Source: Cristatella mucedo
Taxonomy: Eukaryota; Bryozoa; Phylactolaemata; Cristatellidae
Length of the DNA stretch: 64,000 bases
Assembly: GCA_009760855.2 (NCBI GenBank)
Contig: WPIO01000153.1
Coordinates: 515,001-579,000 of the forward strand
Reading direction: 5' to 3'
Made by a program: the position numbers and the translations under genes. The stretch's first letter is position 1, and the number at the start of each line of letters is the position of its first letter. A model generated the notes under the pieces. The model had not been told where the DNA came from. It searched no databases and saw only the letters and a list, made by a program, of their open reading frames with translations. Shown piece after piece: positions 48,295 through 59,674 of the stretch.

Positions 48295-48423
48295 AGCTTG
48301 CTTGCCACCGATTCTACTTGAACAGGATCCTACTTCCACCCTCTCAAGGTGTGCTTGCAAACCTGCACTGGTTTTTAGTCAAGCAATGCATTGAATTCAA
48401 GGTTCTCTTACTCACTTTGAGGT
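48295..48423 (+). mobile_element. LINE family A coding fragment fused to copy C
   Basis: Plus-strand counterpart of 46762-46870 (GAACAGGATCCTACTTCCAC, GTGTGCTTGCAAACCTGCAC, TTCTCTTACTCACTTTGAGGT), with the same breakpoint. Copies A and C are therefore inverted descendants of one chimera. Confidence 0.8.
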
Positions 48424-49320
48424 TGAATTCCTATTCGGTGGCGACCTGCTGGCCTCCATAGCCATGGCAGAGTTGGAGGCAACCATCATCCGTGATGAGC
48501 TAGCAGCCTCTGCTAAAGAAGTGAAAGAGCTGATTGAAGTTTCTGCCTTTGCCAAACCTGTGGTAAAGGAAAGCTCCACCAAAGCCGAGTCTCTTATTCA
48601 CGCCACCTCTAAATTGCTCGCTAGAGCCACTTAAGGTGACTGCAAGGGCTTTGAGAAATCGGTTTCATTTGTGGCTGCAGCCGGCTTTGCAGACTCTCTC
48701 AGAGCAGCCAGCGCCTGGCGAGCCTCCCGGCTGGCTGCTGCTGCTGCCGAAGAGGCACGAGCTGATGCACAGACAGCCAGGGAAACTGCCAGCCAGGTGG
48801 CCAAGATCGTAGGCGTCGAGGCCAGATCGGTGGCCACGGCTAGAATTATTGCCAAACTTTCAAATGAACTCCCCGACCCAATCGCTGCCACCAGAGCCAG
48901 GTGGCACGAACGTGGCATCGCCGGCAGTGACGACTCCCTCGTCGAAATTGCCGGCGACTTGGTAAGAAGCCTGCAGTTAGGAGACGGTGCGAACCACATC
49001 GATTCAGCCGAGGCTAACTGGCAGGGTTCAGACGCCAACATGAAGGAGGCCATACAGCTGGCCGAATTGGACAGCATTCGGTTGGAAGAACGGTCGAAGA
49101 AAGCAATAACGGCAGCCAACTTGCTTGCAGATGCTGCCGGAGCTTCAGCTAAGTCTGTGGCCGGTATTGCCAATGCTGCTGCCGACTTAGTTGGCACAGT
49201 AGTGATGGGCAAATCGGTGGCCGTAGCCAAGGCCGACAACCTGCCCTTTTGCCCTTCTGACCGGGCATAGAAATATGCTAAAAGGGCAAACAGTGCCGAT
49301 CAGGTCACAAATGTTGCACA
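48424..49320 (+). pseudogene. Alanine-rich coding unit, copy C (most complete)
   Basis: ATG at 48464 opens MAELEATIIRDELAASAKEV. One in-frame TAA at 48632-48634 interrupts it. The same frame then continues open to 49268: FVAAAGFADSLRAASAWRAS, AAAAAEEARADAQTARETAS, WHERGIAGSDDSLVEIAGDL, AEANWQGSDANMKEAIQLAE and ADAAGASAKSVAGIANAAAD. That is about 268 codons with one stop. Alanine is roughly a quarter of residues, Pro and Cys are rare, and no signal peptide or membrane segment is seen. It is predicted helical. It might be a real exon if the stop lies in a spliced intron, otherwise a recent pseudogene. Not recognised. Confidence 0.6.
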
Positions 49321-49632
49321 AAATAGATAGAGTTGCTGGCAGGCGAAGCTAAAGGGACCTGAAAATCCCTTGCCACGGCCACGACTAAACTCTTAAATAC
49401 TTTAAGGGTCAACTCTACAGAATCTCCACAGGAGCCACAGCCAAAGCAGCAGTCATGGTAAGTCAGGCTATCTAGCAGCAGCACCAAGGCCAACTGCCCT
49501 AAGAGCATGCAGCACATCCCCGAGCGACAGCACCATACTGCTGCATATGTGCCGACCAAATTCATTGCCAGATTTCTGGCGAGAGCGACTGAAGCTGACT
49601 CATATGGCTGTGAGAAAGCTATTTTGCAGGCA
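49321..49632 (+). pseudogene. Decayed 3' part of alanine-rich copy C
   Basis: Matches the 3' parts of copies A and B (CACGACTAAACTC, CTCCACAGGAGCCACAGCCA, CCAACTGCCCTAAGAGCATG) but has several stops. Confidence 0.5.
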
Positions 49633-49795
49633 ATGATAATAATATTATAAAGGCATTTGAAAAGTGCGCTCAAATCACTCGATCACTTTCTTGGTGCTTT
49701 TCACTTGCTCCAAAAAGAAACGCAATTAAACGGTGAGTAATATAAAGCTCGGTAAACAACACGAACAACCTAGATAGGGGTGGCATGCAATGGGT
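49633..49795 (-). mobile_element. LINE family A 3' end inside the alanine-rich cluster
   Basis: Plus-strand reading: ATAATAATATTATAAAGGCA, GTGCGCTCAAATCACTCGAT, TTTTCACTTGCTCC and GCTCGGTAAACAACACGAAC. This is the reversed family A tail lying between copy C and the following alanine-rich piece. Confidence 0.75.
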
Positions 49796-50000
49796 CAGCA
49801 TGCAAGTTTGCTTTTGCCAGCCATGTCGAAGGTCTGAGGGTGACCAGAGCCTATCGGCTGGGCAGTGCTGCTACCGAAAGTGCCCAATTCAAGTTCGGCT
49901 CAGGCCGACTGCCAATCGAAGGAAGCGGCAATGAAGGAGGTTAACAAGCTGGCCGAAAAAGAGTGAACCGATGCCGATCTACTTTTTCAACCAGCTAATG
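49796..50000 (+). pseudogene. Second copy of diverged alanine-rich piece
   Basis: Near-identical to 47880-48080, with differences scattered and no compensating frame: FAFASHVEGLRVTRAYRLGS, then AATESAQFKF. Together with 47090-47829 it shows that the whole B-to-tail segment and the C-to-tail segment are tandem duplicates about 1.7-1.9 kb apart. Confidence 0.6.
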
Positions 50001-53000
50001 CTGATAAATATGATATGATGTGCCGGTCTCAAAATGTCTTTGAACTGTGACCGTTATGTGTCATTTTGTTTAGTTATTTGGTTCACGGTGTGGGATACAT
50101 TGATCCAAGTGGCCTGCATTTATTGAGGGGTTTGCCATATTTCTAGTGACTGGTATATCAGTTGATTTGATGATAAAGCAATATTTGGCTGACACTTCCC
50201 CCCCCCGTGCTATTTGTTACCTTGAATTTTAATGGTCATCAGAAGGTCAACACGGCAGCTATTTTAATCAAACAACAGCTTATGTTACAATTGTTTTTTG
50301 TGCCAAATTTAATGCCACTCGTTCAATTGATCTTTGCACAACATCAATAAATGTGATTTTGGGGGGAAAACCCATTTGGTAGGGCACATAACTCTCACTA
50401 CTGTTCGACTTTGGTTATCAAAACGATGTGTACAGTTACTACGGTCTCAAATGAGGAACAGCAGCACACACATACACACACACACACAAACACACACACA
50501 CAAACATGCATGCCAATGGGCAGTACACATAAGCACCAATTATCCTTCTTATATAACCTTCGTGCCACCTTCAAGTCTGACAAGTATAAGTGCATTTGAC
50601 AAAACACTACTCAACAAGAAACAGCAATGGTAGACTGAAGCAGCCACTGGATCAACTTGCATTAGGTGTGTCTGCATACTACTGACACAGCCAAAACTCA
50701 GTCTGAACCACGAGCTACTAGCAGACTGGCCTTTAGTACATCATGGCAGCAGCGCCATTTATCAATATAGATGATGCTGTCTGCCAGGCAGACGAGTGGA
50801 TAACGAAAGCACTCTAGTAGGTAAGCCACAACCAGTGCATTCACTCAAGTGTGCACAGCTTAGCAGGGAAATTCTGAATCATTGAAGTACTGGACGCAAA
50901 AACACGCAAAATATGGCAGCTATCCAAAAGTCACATCAAAGCTCAAAGCAGGCAGCTCTCAAAGCATTGCTATGCCTATTTCGAAGAGAACATACCAAAT
51001 AGAAGTAGAATAGCATCGAGGCCATTTCTCGGGGCGACAGCTCAGTGATGAGATGAGGTACCATTTACTCAAGCAAGCAAATCGCCATTGCTGTAGCAAG
51101 CACACTGCTTACCGAGACTGCCATAGAGTTCTTAAATGGTAGTGTGAGTGCTGAGATGCTGAGCTAATCCAGTGATTGGTGGACGAAGCTTGATGACAGA
51201 AGCAGCAACTAGCTTCCTAGGAAAACAGTGACATCCGGGTAAGGGACATCGACGAGTCATGAGCAGCAGGAAAATACGATAAGAATAAAAGAGGATACCA
51301 GCAGCTAGTGCAACGGCACAGAGTAGACCATCGGAAGGCGACCGAGCCTGTGCCTCACCTGAGGCATGCACTGTGGCCGAGCTGTGTGTGTGTCTAAAAC
51401 AGTGTATGAATATTTTCCTCAACCTTGAGGGTCCCATTGCAGACAGATGATGCACAGCTGCTTGAGGCATAACAGTGTACATGAATTTAATTGCCCAAGG
51501 CACTAGAGCTGACAGCAGACGTTCTTCAATGTGGACCAAGCAACTCAATGATAGAATCATTCTTAATGCTGAGCAATTTGAAAATAAATCAACTAATACG
51601 TTTTGGCATCATACACTTGTGTGAAACTGGGTGACCCAAGGCAGCAAATTCTTGCGGTTGACCACTGCTCAAGCTCCAAAACTATGCAGCTGCCATACAA
51701 CCGTTCCTACGATAGATTGTTTATGTAGTAAATGTACACGTACGACCAACATGATTCAAGCTCTGAAAATGGAAGCATTCGATGAGAACCTGCCCTAAAA
51801 CACCATCGAGCTGTCGTGCTGCTGGCCCAGGTTGCGCTCAGCTCAAGGAATATTATCGTGCAAAGCACAGCAAGCTCAGCTGCTGCACTAACCTTTGCAT
51901 GTAAAGCCTGACAATGTGTACAAGGGATACAGTTACATGCAAGAAGATCCAGCCACTGCATGGCTGACACACAGAATCTGCCAGATTAGGTCCAACTCGA
52001 AATGGCTGTGTGGTAGAGGCACATAGGTTTGAACAAGCGCGTAAGAATTCGACAGAGCTACAGGCTAGCAGCAACACTGCTATAGGCAAAGCTTTACGTG
52101 ATTAAGCAGGCTTCGGAGACAGGTGGGGCTGATCAGTACCAAGCCTGCAGGCTCTGCTTGAGTAGCCACCAAGATACACAGATCCAATGCATCCACAGGC
52201 AGGGCAAACATCTGAGTAACCGGAACTATTGGGCCTTCATACCTTTATCTACGACCTTACCATGAATAGCATGCAATAAAAACTTGGTGCTGGCTTGACA
52301 TCAGTCACACCAGCACGAAGCATGCTTGCTTGGGAGGAGCCGCTAGTTCACAGGCGATACCGTCAATTTCAACAAAGCAAGTGCAGCAACAATCTTGCTG
52401 ACCTTGGTTCAGACATTGTACACAAACCTTGGACACATGCAAATCAATATTTTCATATCGGCTATCAATTGAGCCTTTAATTCAGTAGGCTCCACTCATT
52501 ATCGAAGAATTGATATTACATATCTATTCGTTATACTTTCTGAGTTATAGGGACGAAATAATGGTTACCATGTTCCTGACCCTGGGAGCATGTACTTGAA
52601 TGCATAACAAAGGCAAATCAGCTAGTGGAGGCTTAGAAATCAACACTGCACCAACCAATAGTAGCACAGCCAACCATCGCTCCCAGAGCTGTACTCACTA
52701 AGCAGGAAAAGCCGAACTGGGGCACCTAGTCCACACATGCTTGCCTACATAAGGATTTACAGGCTCTGGGCCAGGTGCCTGATTTACTCTTTCCACCACA
52801 GGAGCTGAAATCAAGTGGCGCTGCATGGTCGGGAGTGCTTGGCTGCATTGTATGAAGGGTTCCAGAACAATGCGACAGCAGCAACTGAACAACCGAAAAG
52901 CACTGAGGATAGTGAACTAGGGATCAGACTGTGCAGTGCTAGCTCTACCGGCAGCAGCAGCAAGGGGAGGTTGCAGCTGAGAGCAGTATGGAAACAGTGC

Positions 53001-53299
53001 CATAGACAAGCGAACATGCACTTTATTAACCACACAATGCATACACTAGACACAGATTTACTAGAAAAGATCTAAGCTTGATACCACACAGACAGGAGGC
53101 AAACCAGTTATAGCTATGTCAACCATCGAGTGTTGCTGTACCTCTAAATTTTGGCAAACCAAGATTCATGATGTCGCCTCCATCGACCTGCAAAGCAAAT
53201 GCGTGCAGATGCTGTTGGTTGCTGACGACCAGTGCACAGCATGTCACCGCCAAGCACAAGCATTCCTGGTGAACAAAAGAAGGGCCATTGACCTGAGGA
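50001..53299. other. Unannotated sequence with a CA microsatellite
   Basis: No recognised gene. CA repeats lie at 50465-50506. Frames such as minus 51560-51132 (142 codons, with a hydrophobic stretch LLCAVALAAGILFYSYRIFL) and plus 52815-53075 have no identifiable domain. The composition is rather even (about half GC) and short GCAGC/AGCTGC words are frequent. Confidence 0.35.
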
Positions 53300-53490
53300 C
53301 TTCAAGCTACTTGCATTCTGACCCTGTGCATGTCCCTCCTAACCATTATTCTTGTTGTTTATTGAGCTTTCTCTCACTGACTGTTCGACCGTGCTGCCTT
53401 TGCAGCAATTGTAAAGCACCTAGAAATAAATTCAGTTCTCTGAAACCGCTTTATCAAATGCCTTATTATTATTATTTTTATTATTACTAA
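53300..53490 (+). mobile_element. LINE family A 3' end
   Basis: GACCCTGTGCATGTCCCTCC, TTCTTGTTGTTTATTGAGC, AAAGCACCTAGAAATAAATT, TATCAAATGCCTTATTATTA and a (TTA)n tail. Confidence 0.85.
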
Positions 53491-53949
53491 TGAAACATCC
53501 ACAACGCTGCAATGCGAAGCATGCAAAAAGTATTGAACCACTGCTGTCGTATTCAGAAGGGCCTCGAATGTAAGAGATTCCTTCAAAACAAACCCACTGA
53601 CTCGGAAAAACTCAGCACTCCCAAAACTCCCATTTCCAAGCACATTCTGGCTAGCCCATCAAACGTCCTATTAAATAGTGTCGGCTGCATGCAATGCTTT
53701 GGCCTGCTGCTGTAACCTCATCGGAGTTTCCATGAAAATGACATTACAAACGATGGGCCCCTTCTCATTCCAACGTCTAAGACACAGCCCATCACTGAGC
53801 CATTCAGCTAATTGCTGCTTGCCCAGCACTCATTCTCTTCTCGATGATTGGCCAATACGATGCATGCCTCTCGACATAGCTCAGCAAAGTAACAGCTAGA
53901 GGCTATACCATCGACTCACATACAACATGAAAACATGAGCACACGTAAA
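53491..53949. other. Unannotated sequence
   Basis: Nothing recognised between two LINE A ends. Confidence 0.4.
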
Positions 53950-54785
53950 AATAATAATAATAACAATGCACTTGATAACAATGCACTTGATAAAGCGCCA
54001 TCAGAGAACTCAATCTCTCTCTAATCGCATTTCATTTGAAGCATAGGGAAATGCGATTGAATGGTGAGTAATATCATGCTTGATAAACAAAGAAAATGGA
54101 AACTGTGGTTAGGGGTTACATGCACAGGGTCAGCATGCAAATTTGGTCGTTGGCAGCATGCACAGTGTCAGCTAGCATAAGCACATGAAGGACGAATCAC
54201 AGGGACCCACTAAATGCTGTCCTACATAGGAGTGCTTTCAAGTTCTTTCTAAATGTGGTCAAGTCAGGGGATGTTCTTATGCAAGTCGGGAGGGAGTCCC
54301 AGGCTTTGGGAGCATACGAACTAAGTCGTGGTCTCTAAAGGATTTAAGGTTTGTACGAGGTAGTGGTAAACTGTTGGATTCTGAAAAGCAGGCGGTACGA
54401 TGCTTGGCCTGATGGGGGAGTATTTCTGAGGGATAGGCTGGAGCCAAAGAATAAAGTGGCCTAAAAGTGAGCGACAAAACCTTGAAGTCAATCCATTGCT
54501 TTACTGGTAGCCAATGCATGTCGACGAGAAGTGGTTTAATGTGGCAACTGTGATGCTCACGACAGACAAGCCTAGTTGCTGAGTTTTGCACCAGCTGCTA
54601 TCGCCTGATCGCACATGCTGGTAGGCCAGTACGCAGTGTATTGCAGAAGTCGATAAGGGATGTCACGAATGCATGGACCAACTTGAACATGGTATCCTTA
54701 TTTAAACAGGCCCGAATTTTAGCAATGTTATGAAGCTGAAAATAGGCAGATTTGACTGTGGAGCAGATATGGTCGCCTAAAATCA
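53950..54785 (-). mobile_element. LINE family A 3' fragment
   Basis: Minus-strand copy. The tail at 53950-53975 has a short duplication (ACAATGCACTTGATAACAATG). Coding blocks at 54801-54277 are SAYFQLHNIAKIRACLNKDT, FKLVHAFVTSLIDFCNTLRT, MQNSATRLVCREHHSCHIKP, LLVDMHWLPVKQWIDFKVLS and SLAPAYPSEILPHQAKHRTA. It is truncated where the sequence normally continues to SLDDH. The adjacent ATCAAACATACTCCG is duplicated (54783-54812). Confidence 0.87.
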
Positions 54786-54812
54786 AACATACTCCGATCA
54801 AACATACTCCGT

Positions 54813-56289
54813 TCTAGTAAGAGTGGTATCACACAGCAGCTTACCGGGTAATTCAGGATGGTCATCCCGTGCAGCACTTGCCAGGGACCAGATGCCATTA
54901 AAATGCTCACATGCATAGACTGTTGCACATGGTGGCAGCCACAAAGAAGCTGCCCTGTGGAAGGAACCAACGAATGCATTAACGGCAACTGCTGTCACTC
55001 TTTGCATTGTCACTCACCTCTCCTTAGTGCAGAGACGGTTGGACTTGGTGTAGCGACATGTCTCAGAGGAGAGAGAGTATGTCATACCGATGCTGGTTTG
55101 ACTGAGCTCCACCATGCTAGCCAGCACGTTGGGGTTGCCAAAAGCGCTCAGCTTATGTATGCCTCCAATCGTCAAATGTTCTGCAGCTATGCGCATTATA
55201 ACTGATGACCTAAACAACTTATTTTGCTTGCTCAGTCAGAAGGTCGTCACGAATTGCGGCTCTGTCGTCTGAGGACATGTGAGCACTACGTTTGAGCACT
55301 GACTCTTTCTTAAGGAAGAAAGATGACTAACCACTACATACTTTGCCATGCCATGCCAAGCAGTCAGATATATTAGGGATAGATATGAGAGAGATTATGG
55401 ATTGATACGAGAAATATTATGGATATGCATCACATACATTAGTAATTTATACCAGAGGTTCTAGAGATCACTACCTGTGGACTTGCCGACTAAAAGTAAA
55501 ATTACATGTCTAGTACAGGATACCTTCAGAAGTACTTATCGTAATCTTGCTACAGAGAATGACAGACTGGCTTTCTTGCTTTGATCAGTCAAGATTACAT
55601 GTAAATATTGGAGATGTTGGACCTGCAAGCAGTACTCAGCAGTATACCAGCAACATCGTCTTAGGGCAACACCCGGCTAACGATCAAGAATGCTTGGATG
55701 GTCTCTAACAAAGTGCACACGAAAGAATGGTGCTTTTCCACGACATATAGGGTAGGTGGGTGTGCTCGAAGCAAATTCGCCACTATAAGACAGTCTTTGG
55801 GTCCTCAGACACTCAAACACAACCCCATCCAACAAGCGATACTAACTTGGCTAGAGGGAGATGGAAACATATTATAACACTTCAGAGCCAACCATCTCTC
55901 TAATGGCAGAGCACATTAGCTCTCTCACGGTGCATGAATGTGCTGAACCAGCTTAGCTGTCACCTGAGTGAAACATGAGCAAGTTGGCCTGCTCAGCTAT
56001 TGGTCTGGCACGACAACTTGCTCTCAAGGGGAGCACAGGACGTGAGCTGGTGGTGCACATGCAGCAAAGCTTGGCCTGCACACTAACCAGCATCTGCTGA
56101 GCTACACAAACGCTTTATATCATATAAGACTCTCAACTTCTGCCGGATATGAAGGCCTTTCCATGTATTTCTGAGCCAACTGCAGGTAGCTAAAGGTGGC
56201 CACTGTTGACTGGCATGCATGCAAAGCTATATAGGTGAAGAGACTATACCAATACGGGCAGTGATAGCCCATGAGGTAAGGTAGCCAGT
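54813..56289. other. Unannotated sequence
   Basis: No recognised gene. The overlapping frames at 54728-55217 have no motif. Confidence 0.35.
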
Positions 56290-56405
56290 CTTCTCACACA
56301 CATGCATGCACACACACAGACACACACAAACACATACACACACAGACACACACATATACACACAGAGGCAAAGACACATATAAAAACACACACACATACA
56401 CCGGC
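56290..56405. repeat. (CA)n-rich microsatellite
   Basis: ACACACAGACACACAC-type repeats with TA and GA interruptions. Confidence 0.9.
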
Positions 56406-56465
56406 AAAGAAACATAAATACATGCATAGTTTTCCGAATGAGAAGACTTGGTAATGAGAATAATT

Positions 56466-57170
56466 ATTATAATAACAAATTTGCCTAGCGCCTTCAGCAA
56501 ACTGAATCTCTCTCTAGCCACTATACAGATGATGTATACAGATGCTGTATGCATTACCAAATGATTGGTAAGCAGTGTAATCAGTTTCTTTTACAGGAAG
56601 GAGGAATCCCAAAAAGCTACCAACTGCAGGAACAAAGGGTTTATTTTAAGATCCTTTATATTGTTATCATTTCAAGGGACGTTGAGTAGTAAGGTATGAC
56701 TGTAGTGAGTTCCAGGGCTTAGGACCATACGAACTAAAGGCACGATCTGCCAACGTTTTCAGGTTCGATGAGGTACAGCTAAATGACTTGTCAGAAAATC
56801 GGGTTCCAGGTTTCTTAGCCTTGGGGAGCAGTTCTGATAGGTAGGCTGGAGTCAGAGAATGAAAAGACCAAGAAGTAAGTGACCGAACCTTGATGTTTAT
56901 GTCGGTGAGCCATGATGGCACACCGGGTAAGGTGGTTGCGATTTACGACCTTGATGGTGGGTTCGAATCCTGCAGTGGGCAATTCTTTCTCGACACTGCA
57001 AGCAGTGCTGATAGCCGTAAAGGGTTTCGCGTCTCTACGCAAAAGAGGCTGTTTGATCATCTAGTATTTTTTAATACACGTAGTTTGATTGGGAGCTAGT
57101 GCAGGTCGGTTAGAAAAGGTGCCATGGGGCCACTGACATCCTGGCTACAGGCAAGCTTAATGAGTAGTAA
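56466..57170 (-). mobile_element. Diverged LINE family A fragment, split by a SINE
   Basis: Minus-strand tail at 56466-56490 and coding blocks SLTSWSFHSLTPAYLSELLP and LKTLADRAFSSYGPKPWNSL at 56921-56667. Upstream the element is interrupted by a SINE at 56908-57070 and resumes with TTGATTGGGAGCTAGTGCAG. It is an older subfamily, less than 80% similar to other copies by eye. Confidence 0.75.
56908..57070 (+). mobile_element. tRNA-derived SINE, family II, inserted in a LINE
   Basis: GAGCCATGATGGCACACCGG and GTGGGTTCGAATCCTGCAGT give A- and B-box regions. The body GCAAGCAGTGCTGATAGCCG and CTCTACGCAAAAGAGGCTG match the copy at 21147-21330. It interrupts LINE A coding sequence, so it is younger than that copy. 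No clear target-site duplication was found. Confidence 0.78.
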
Positions 57171-57654
57171 TTTCCAGATAGGCCCATGTATAAATAAAAA
57201 AGGAATTCAGAGTTGGCGCCTTGCAAACCAGGGCGCTGTTATCTACTGAAAGCAATGATCCATATGCTTAAAAGTATGAAAGAGAGCAATTGCTGGCAAA
57301 TATATACACAATTATTCCCTGAAATGTGCTCACAATCCATTATTGCTTACATGAAAAATACGTAGTCCAAGAACTAGAAGCTACAAATATAACTTTTAAA
57401 TAGCTCCTGTCCAAAGTAGATAGAGTTAATTGTAGTTAGCAATCAGGAGTCGGGCAGGCTGACTAAATTTGTCCATCCTGCAAGTATAATCTCGGTCGGC
57501 AAAGAACCGGCCCGTAACTGCTACCTCCCCTAGCATATAAGAAAAGAGTGGGGAATGAGGAAGGCAAAGATTAAAAAACCATGAACTACCAAAAACGTCG
57601 TTCAGGAATTATAATCGGTTTTCTAGAGAGCCGGAAAGTGAACAATTATCTCAC
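57171..57654. other. Unannotated sequence
   Basis: Nothing recognised. Confidence 0.4.
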
Positions 57655-58262
57655 TAGACTGGCCTACCGGCATGTGTGATCAGGCGATTGCAGCTGGTGC
57701 ACAACTCTGCAGCTAGGCTTGTCTGTCGTGAGCCTCACAGTTGCCACATCACACCCCTTCTCGCCGACCTGCACTTGCTACCAGTCAAGCAACGGATTGA
57801 CTTCAAGGTTTTGTCGCTCACTTTTAGGTCATTTCATTCTTTGGCTCCAACCTATCTCTCAGATCAACTCCTCCACCAGGCCAAGCATCGTAATACCCAC
57901 TTTTCGGAATCCAACAGTCTACCAATACCTCGTACAAACCTCAAATACTTTGGAGACCGTGCATTTAGTTCGTATGCTCCCAAAGCCTGGGACTCCCTCC
58001 CGACTTGCATCAGAACATCCCCTGACCTGACCACATTTAAAAAGAACTTAAAAACACGCCTATTTAGGACAGCATTTAGTGGGTCCCTGTGACCCATCCT
58101 TATGTGCTTATGCTTGCTGACACTGTGCATGCCGCCACCGACCACATTTGCATGCTGACCCTGTGCATGTCACCCTTAACCATGTTATTCATGTTGTTTG
58201 TTTATCAAGCATGATATTAAGTTCTCTGAGGGCGTTTTATCAAGTGCAATATTATTATTATT
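57655..58262 (+). mobile_element. LINE family A 3' fragment with intact 138-codon C-terminus
   Basis: Plus-strand open frame 57676-58092: IRRLQLVHNSAARLVCREPH, SCHITPLLADLHLLPVKQRI, SFHSLAPTYLSDQLLHQAKH, NLKYFGDRAFSSYAPKAWDS and TTFKKNLKTRLFRTAFSGSL, with the natural stop. The 3' UTR has a small deletion just before the hairpin. A (TTA)n tail lies at 58248-58273. Good local reference for the end of ORF2. Confidence 0.9.
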
Positions 58263-58311
58263 ATTATTATTATTACTCACCATCCAATTGCATTTACCAA
58301 TGAATTTTACC

Positions 58312-58382
58312 AAATCTCTTTCTAGGCGCTTTACATTTGCTGCAAAGTTTGCAGCAAATGTAAAGCGCCTAGAAAGAGATTT
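58312..58382. repeat. Perfect 35-bp palindrome of LINE A 3' UTR
   Basis: Arms 58312-58346 and 58348-58382 are exact reverse complements around a single G (outer end AAATCTCTTTCTAGG, inner end TTTGCTGCAAA). Each arm contains half of the LINE 3' hairpin. It sits immediately after the complete LINE A tail. Confidence 0.97.
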
Positions 58383-58599
58383 AGTTCTCTGAGGGCACTT
58401 TTAATTATACTTGGACACAGATCCACACGAGAGGAATTCTAGAGTCAGAGGCTAATAGCCCTCCTAAGCATTCATTCAAGCAATAGAGCAAACTAAGCTA
58501 ACAAAGTGAAATACCAACTTGTTTACATACCTCAGGCACAGCTAAATCTACAACTTCTATAACCTACATGTAAACCGGATTAACAAATCGAGCTAAGGC

Positions 58600-58745
58600 A
58601 GACAGATCTAATATAAAGTATCTCTATCTCTAACTCCAAAAGCAATACGGAGTGTCATGCAGGAGAGTTGTGTATAGCCCACCTTAAGCCACAGCATCTT
58701 AAGAGATGCATTCGGTAGCTGCTAGACTTTATCTAGCACTTGCAT
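58600..58745 (-). mobile_element. LINE family B 3' terminus
   Basis: Plus-strand reading: AAAGTATCTCTATCTCTAACTCC, GTGTCATGCAGGAGAGTTGT, ATGCATTCGGTAGCTGCTAG. Diverged. Confidence 0.65.
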
Positions 58746-59674
58746 ATGGGTGGGGACCGGCTTGGCCAAGTGGCTAAAATCAACAGTACGAAACGTTGCA
58801 GCCAGCTAGGTATTCTTGTGAAAGGACTCTTCCAATCTGTATTTTGTAAATACATTGTTACATTATTAAACTTACAGTATTGTTCTAATAAAAACATGGG
58901 ACGTGAGTTCTGATAAATTAGGGTTCGTAGTCAGATTATCAAGCGGTCTGCGTATTCCAGCTCACATAATAAAGATAATTAAAAGCTAACATTGTGGTGC
59001 TTTTAAGAAACTCTTTGACTAAACCCTAGAACTATTGCACTTCATTGAGCATATGGTAGCTTTGAATAACTAGGATTTTCTCATTTACAGTATCAGGGTT
59101 AGTGCAACTGTCGGTTTAGGACAACTTTCCATTGGGAAAATGACTATATTCCAGTAGAACTCTACTCGCCAGCGAGAAAAACAAGGCAGTGTGAAATAGA
59201 GGGAGATCAAATGCTGACAATGCTAACGCACTGCAGCCAGTGTAAAGCATCAGAGGCAGGCCTAGCCGCCGAGGCAGGCTTCGACACCACCAACGTGCAA
59301 AGGATGAGCGCAGCCGCCAATGTGACCCACGCCTAAGATATGGATATAGAGCACCACGCGAATGGCATCCAAGCTCACCCAATTGTGCCTCGCAGGCTTG
59401 CATGCCATAGACGTCTTGAGATGGTAGGTCAGACCTGCCTGCCGCCATTTTGAAGCAGATGGGCCCAATCCGCTGACCAATGGGATCGGAATGACCTTGA
59501 CTGATGCAGACGCCCAACCAGGGTAGGGGGTGGTGGTGGTGGTCCACAAATGTTCGTAGTTATACACACTGGAAACTCATAGAATTCTCTAATTATTTAG
59601 AATTCACCCAGGCCTTCTACTATATTTTATTAGTCAGATGGATTACTTCCCTTCATTTCCAAAATTTAAGAATG
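58746..59674. other. Unannotated sequence
   Basis: A tRNA-like head (GACCGGCTTGGCCAAGTGGC) at about 58757 may be a SINE remnant. Frames at 59116-59567 on the minus strand have no motif. Confidence 0.35.

Noticed and set aside
56227..56560. Cys/Val-rich peptides on the minus strand
   Set aside because: They are translations of CA repeats. The same applies at 33152-33340 and 50398-50607.
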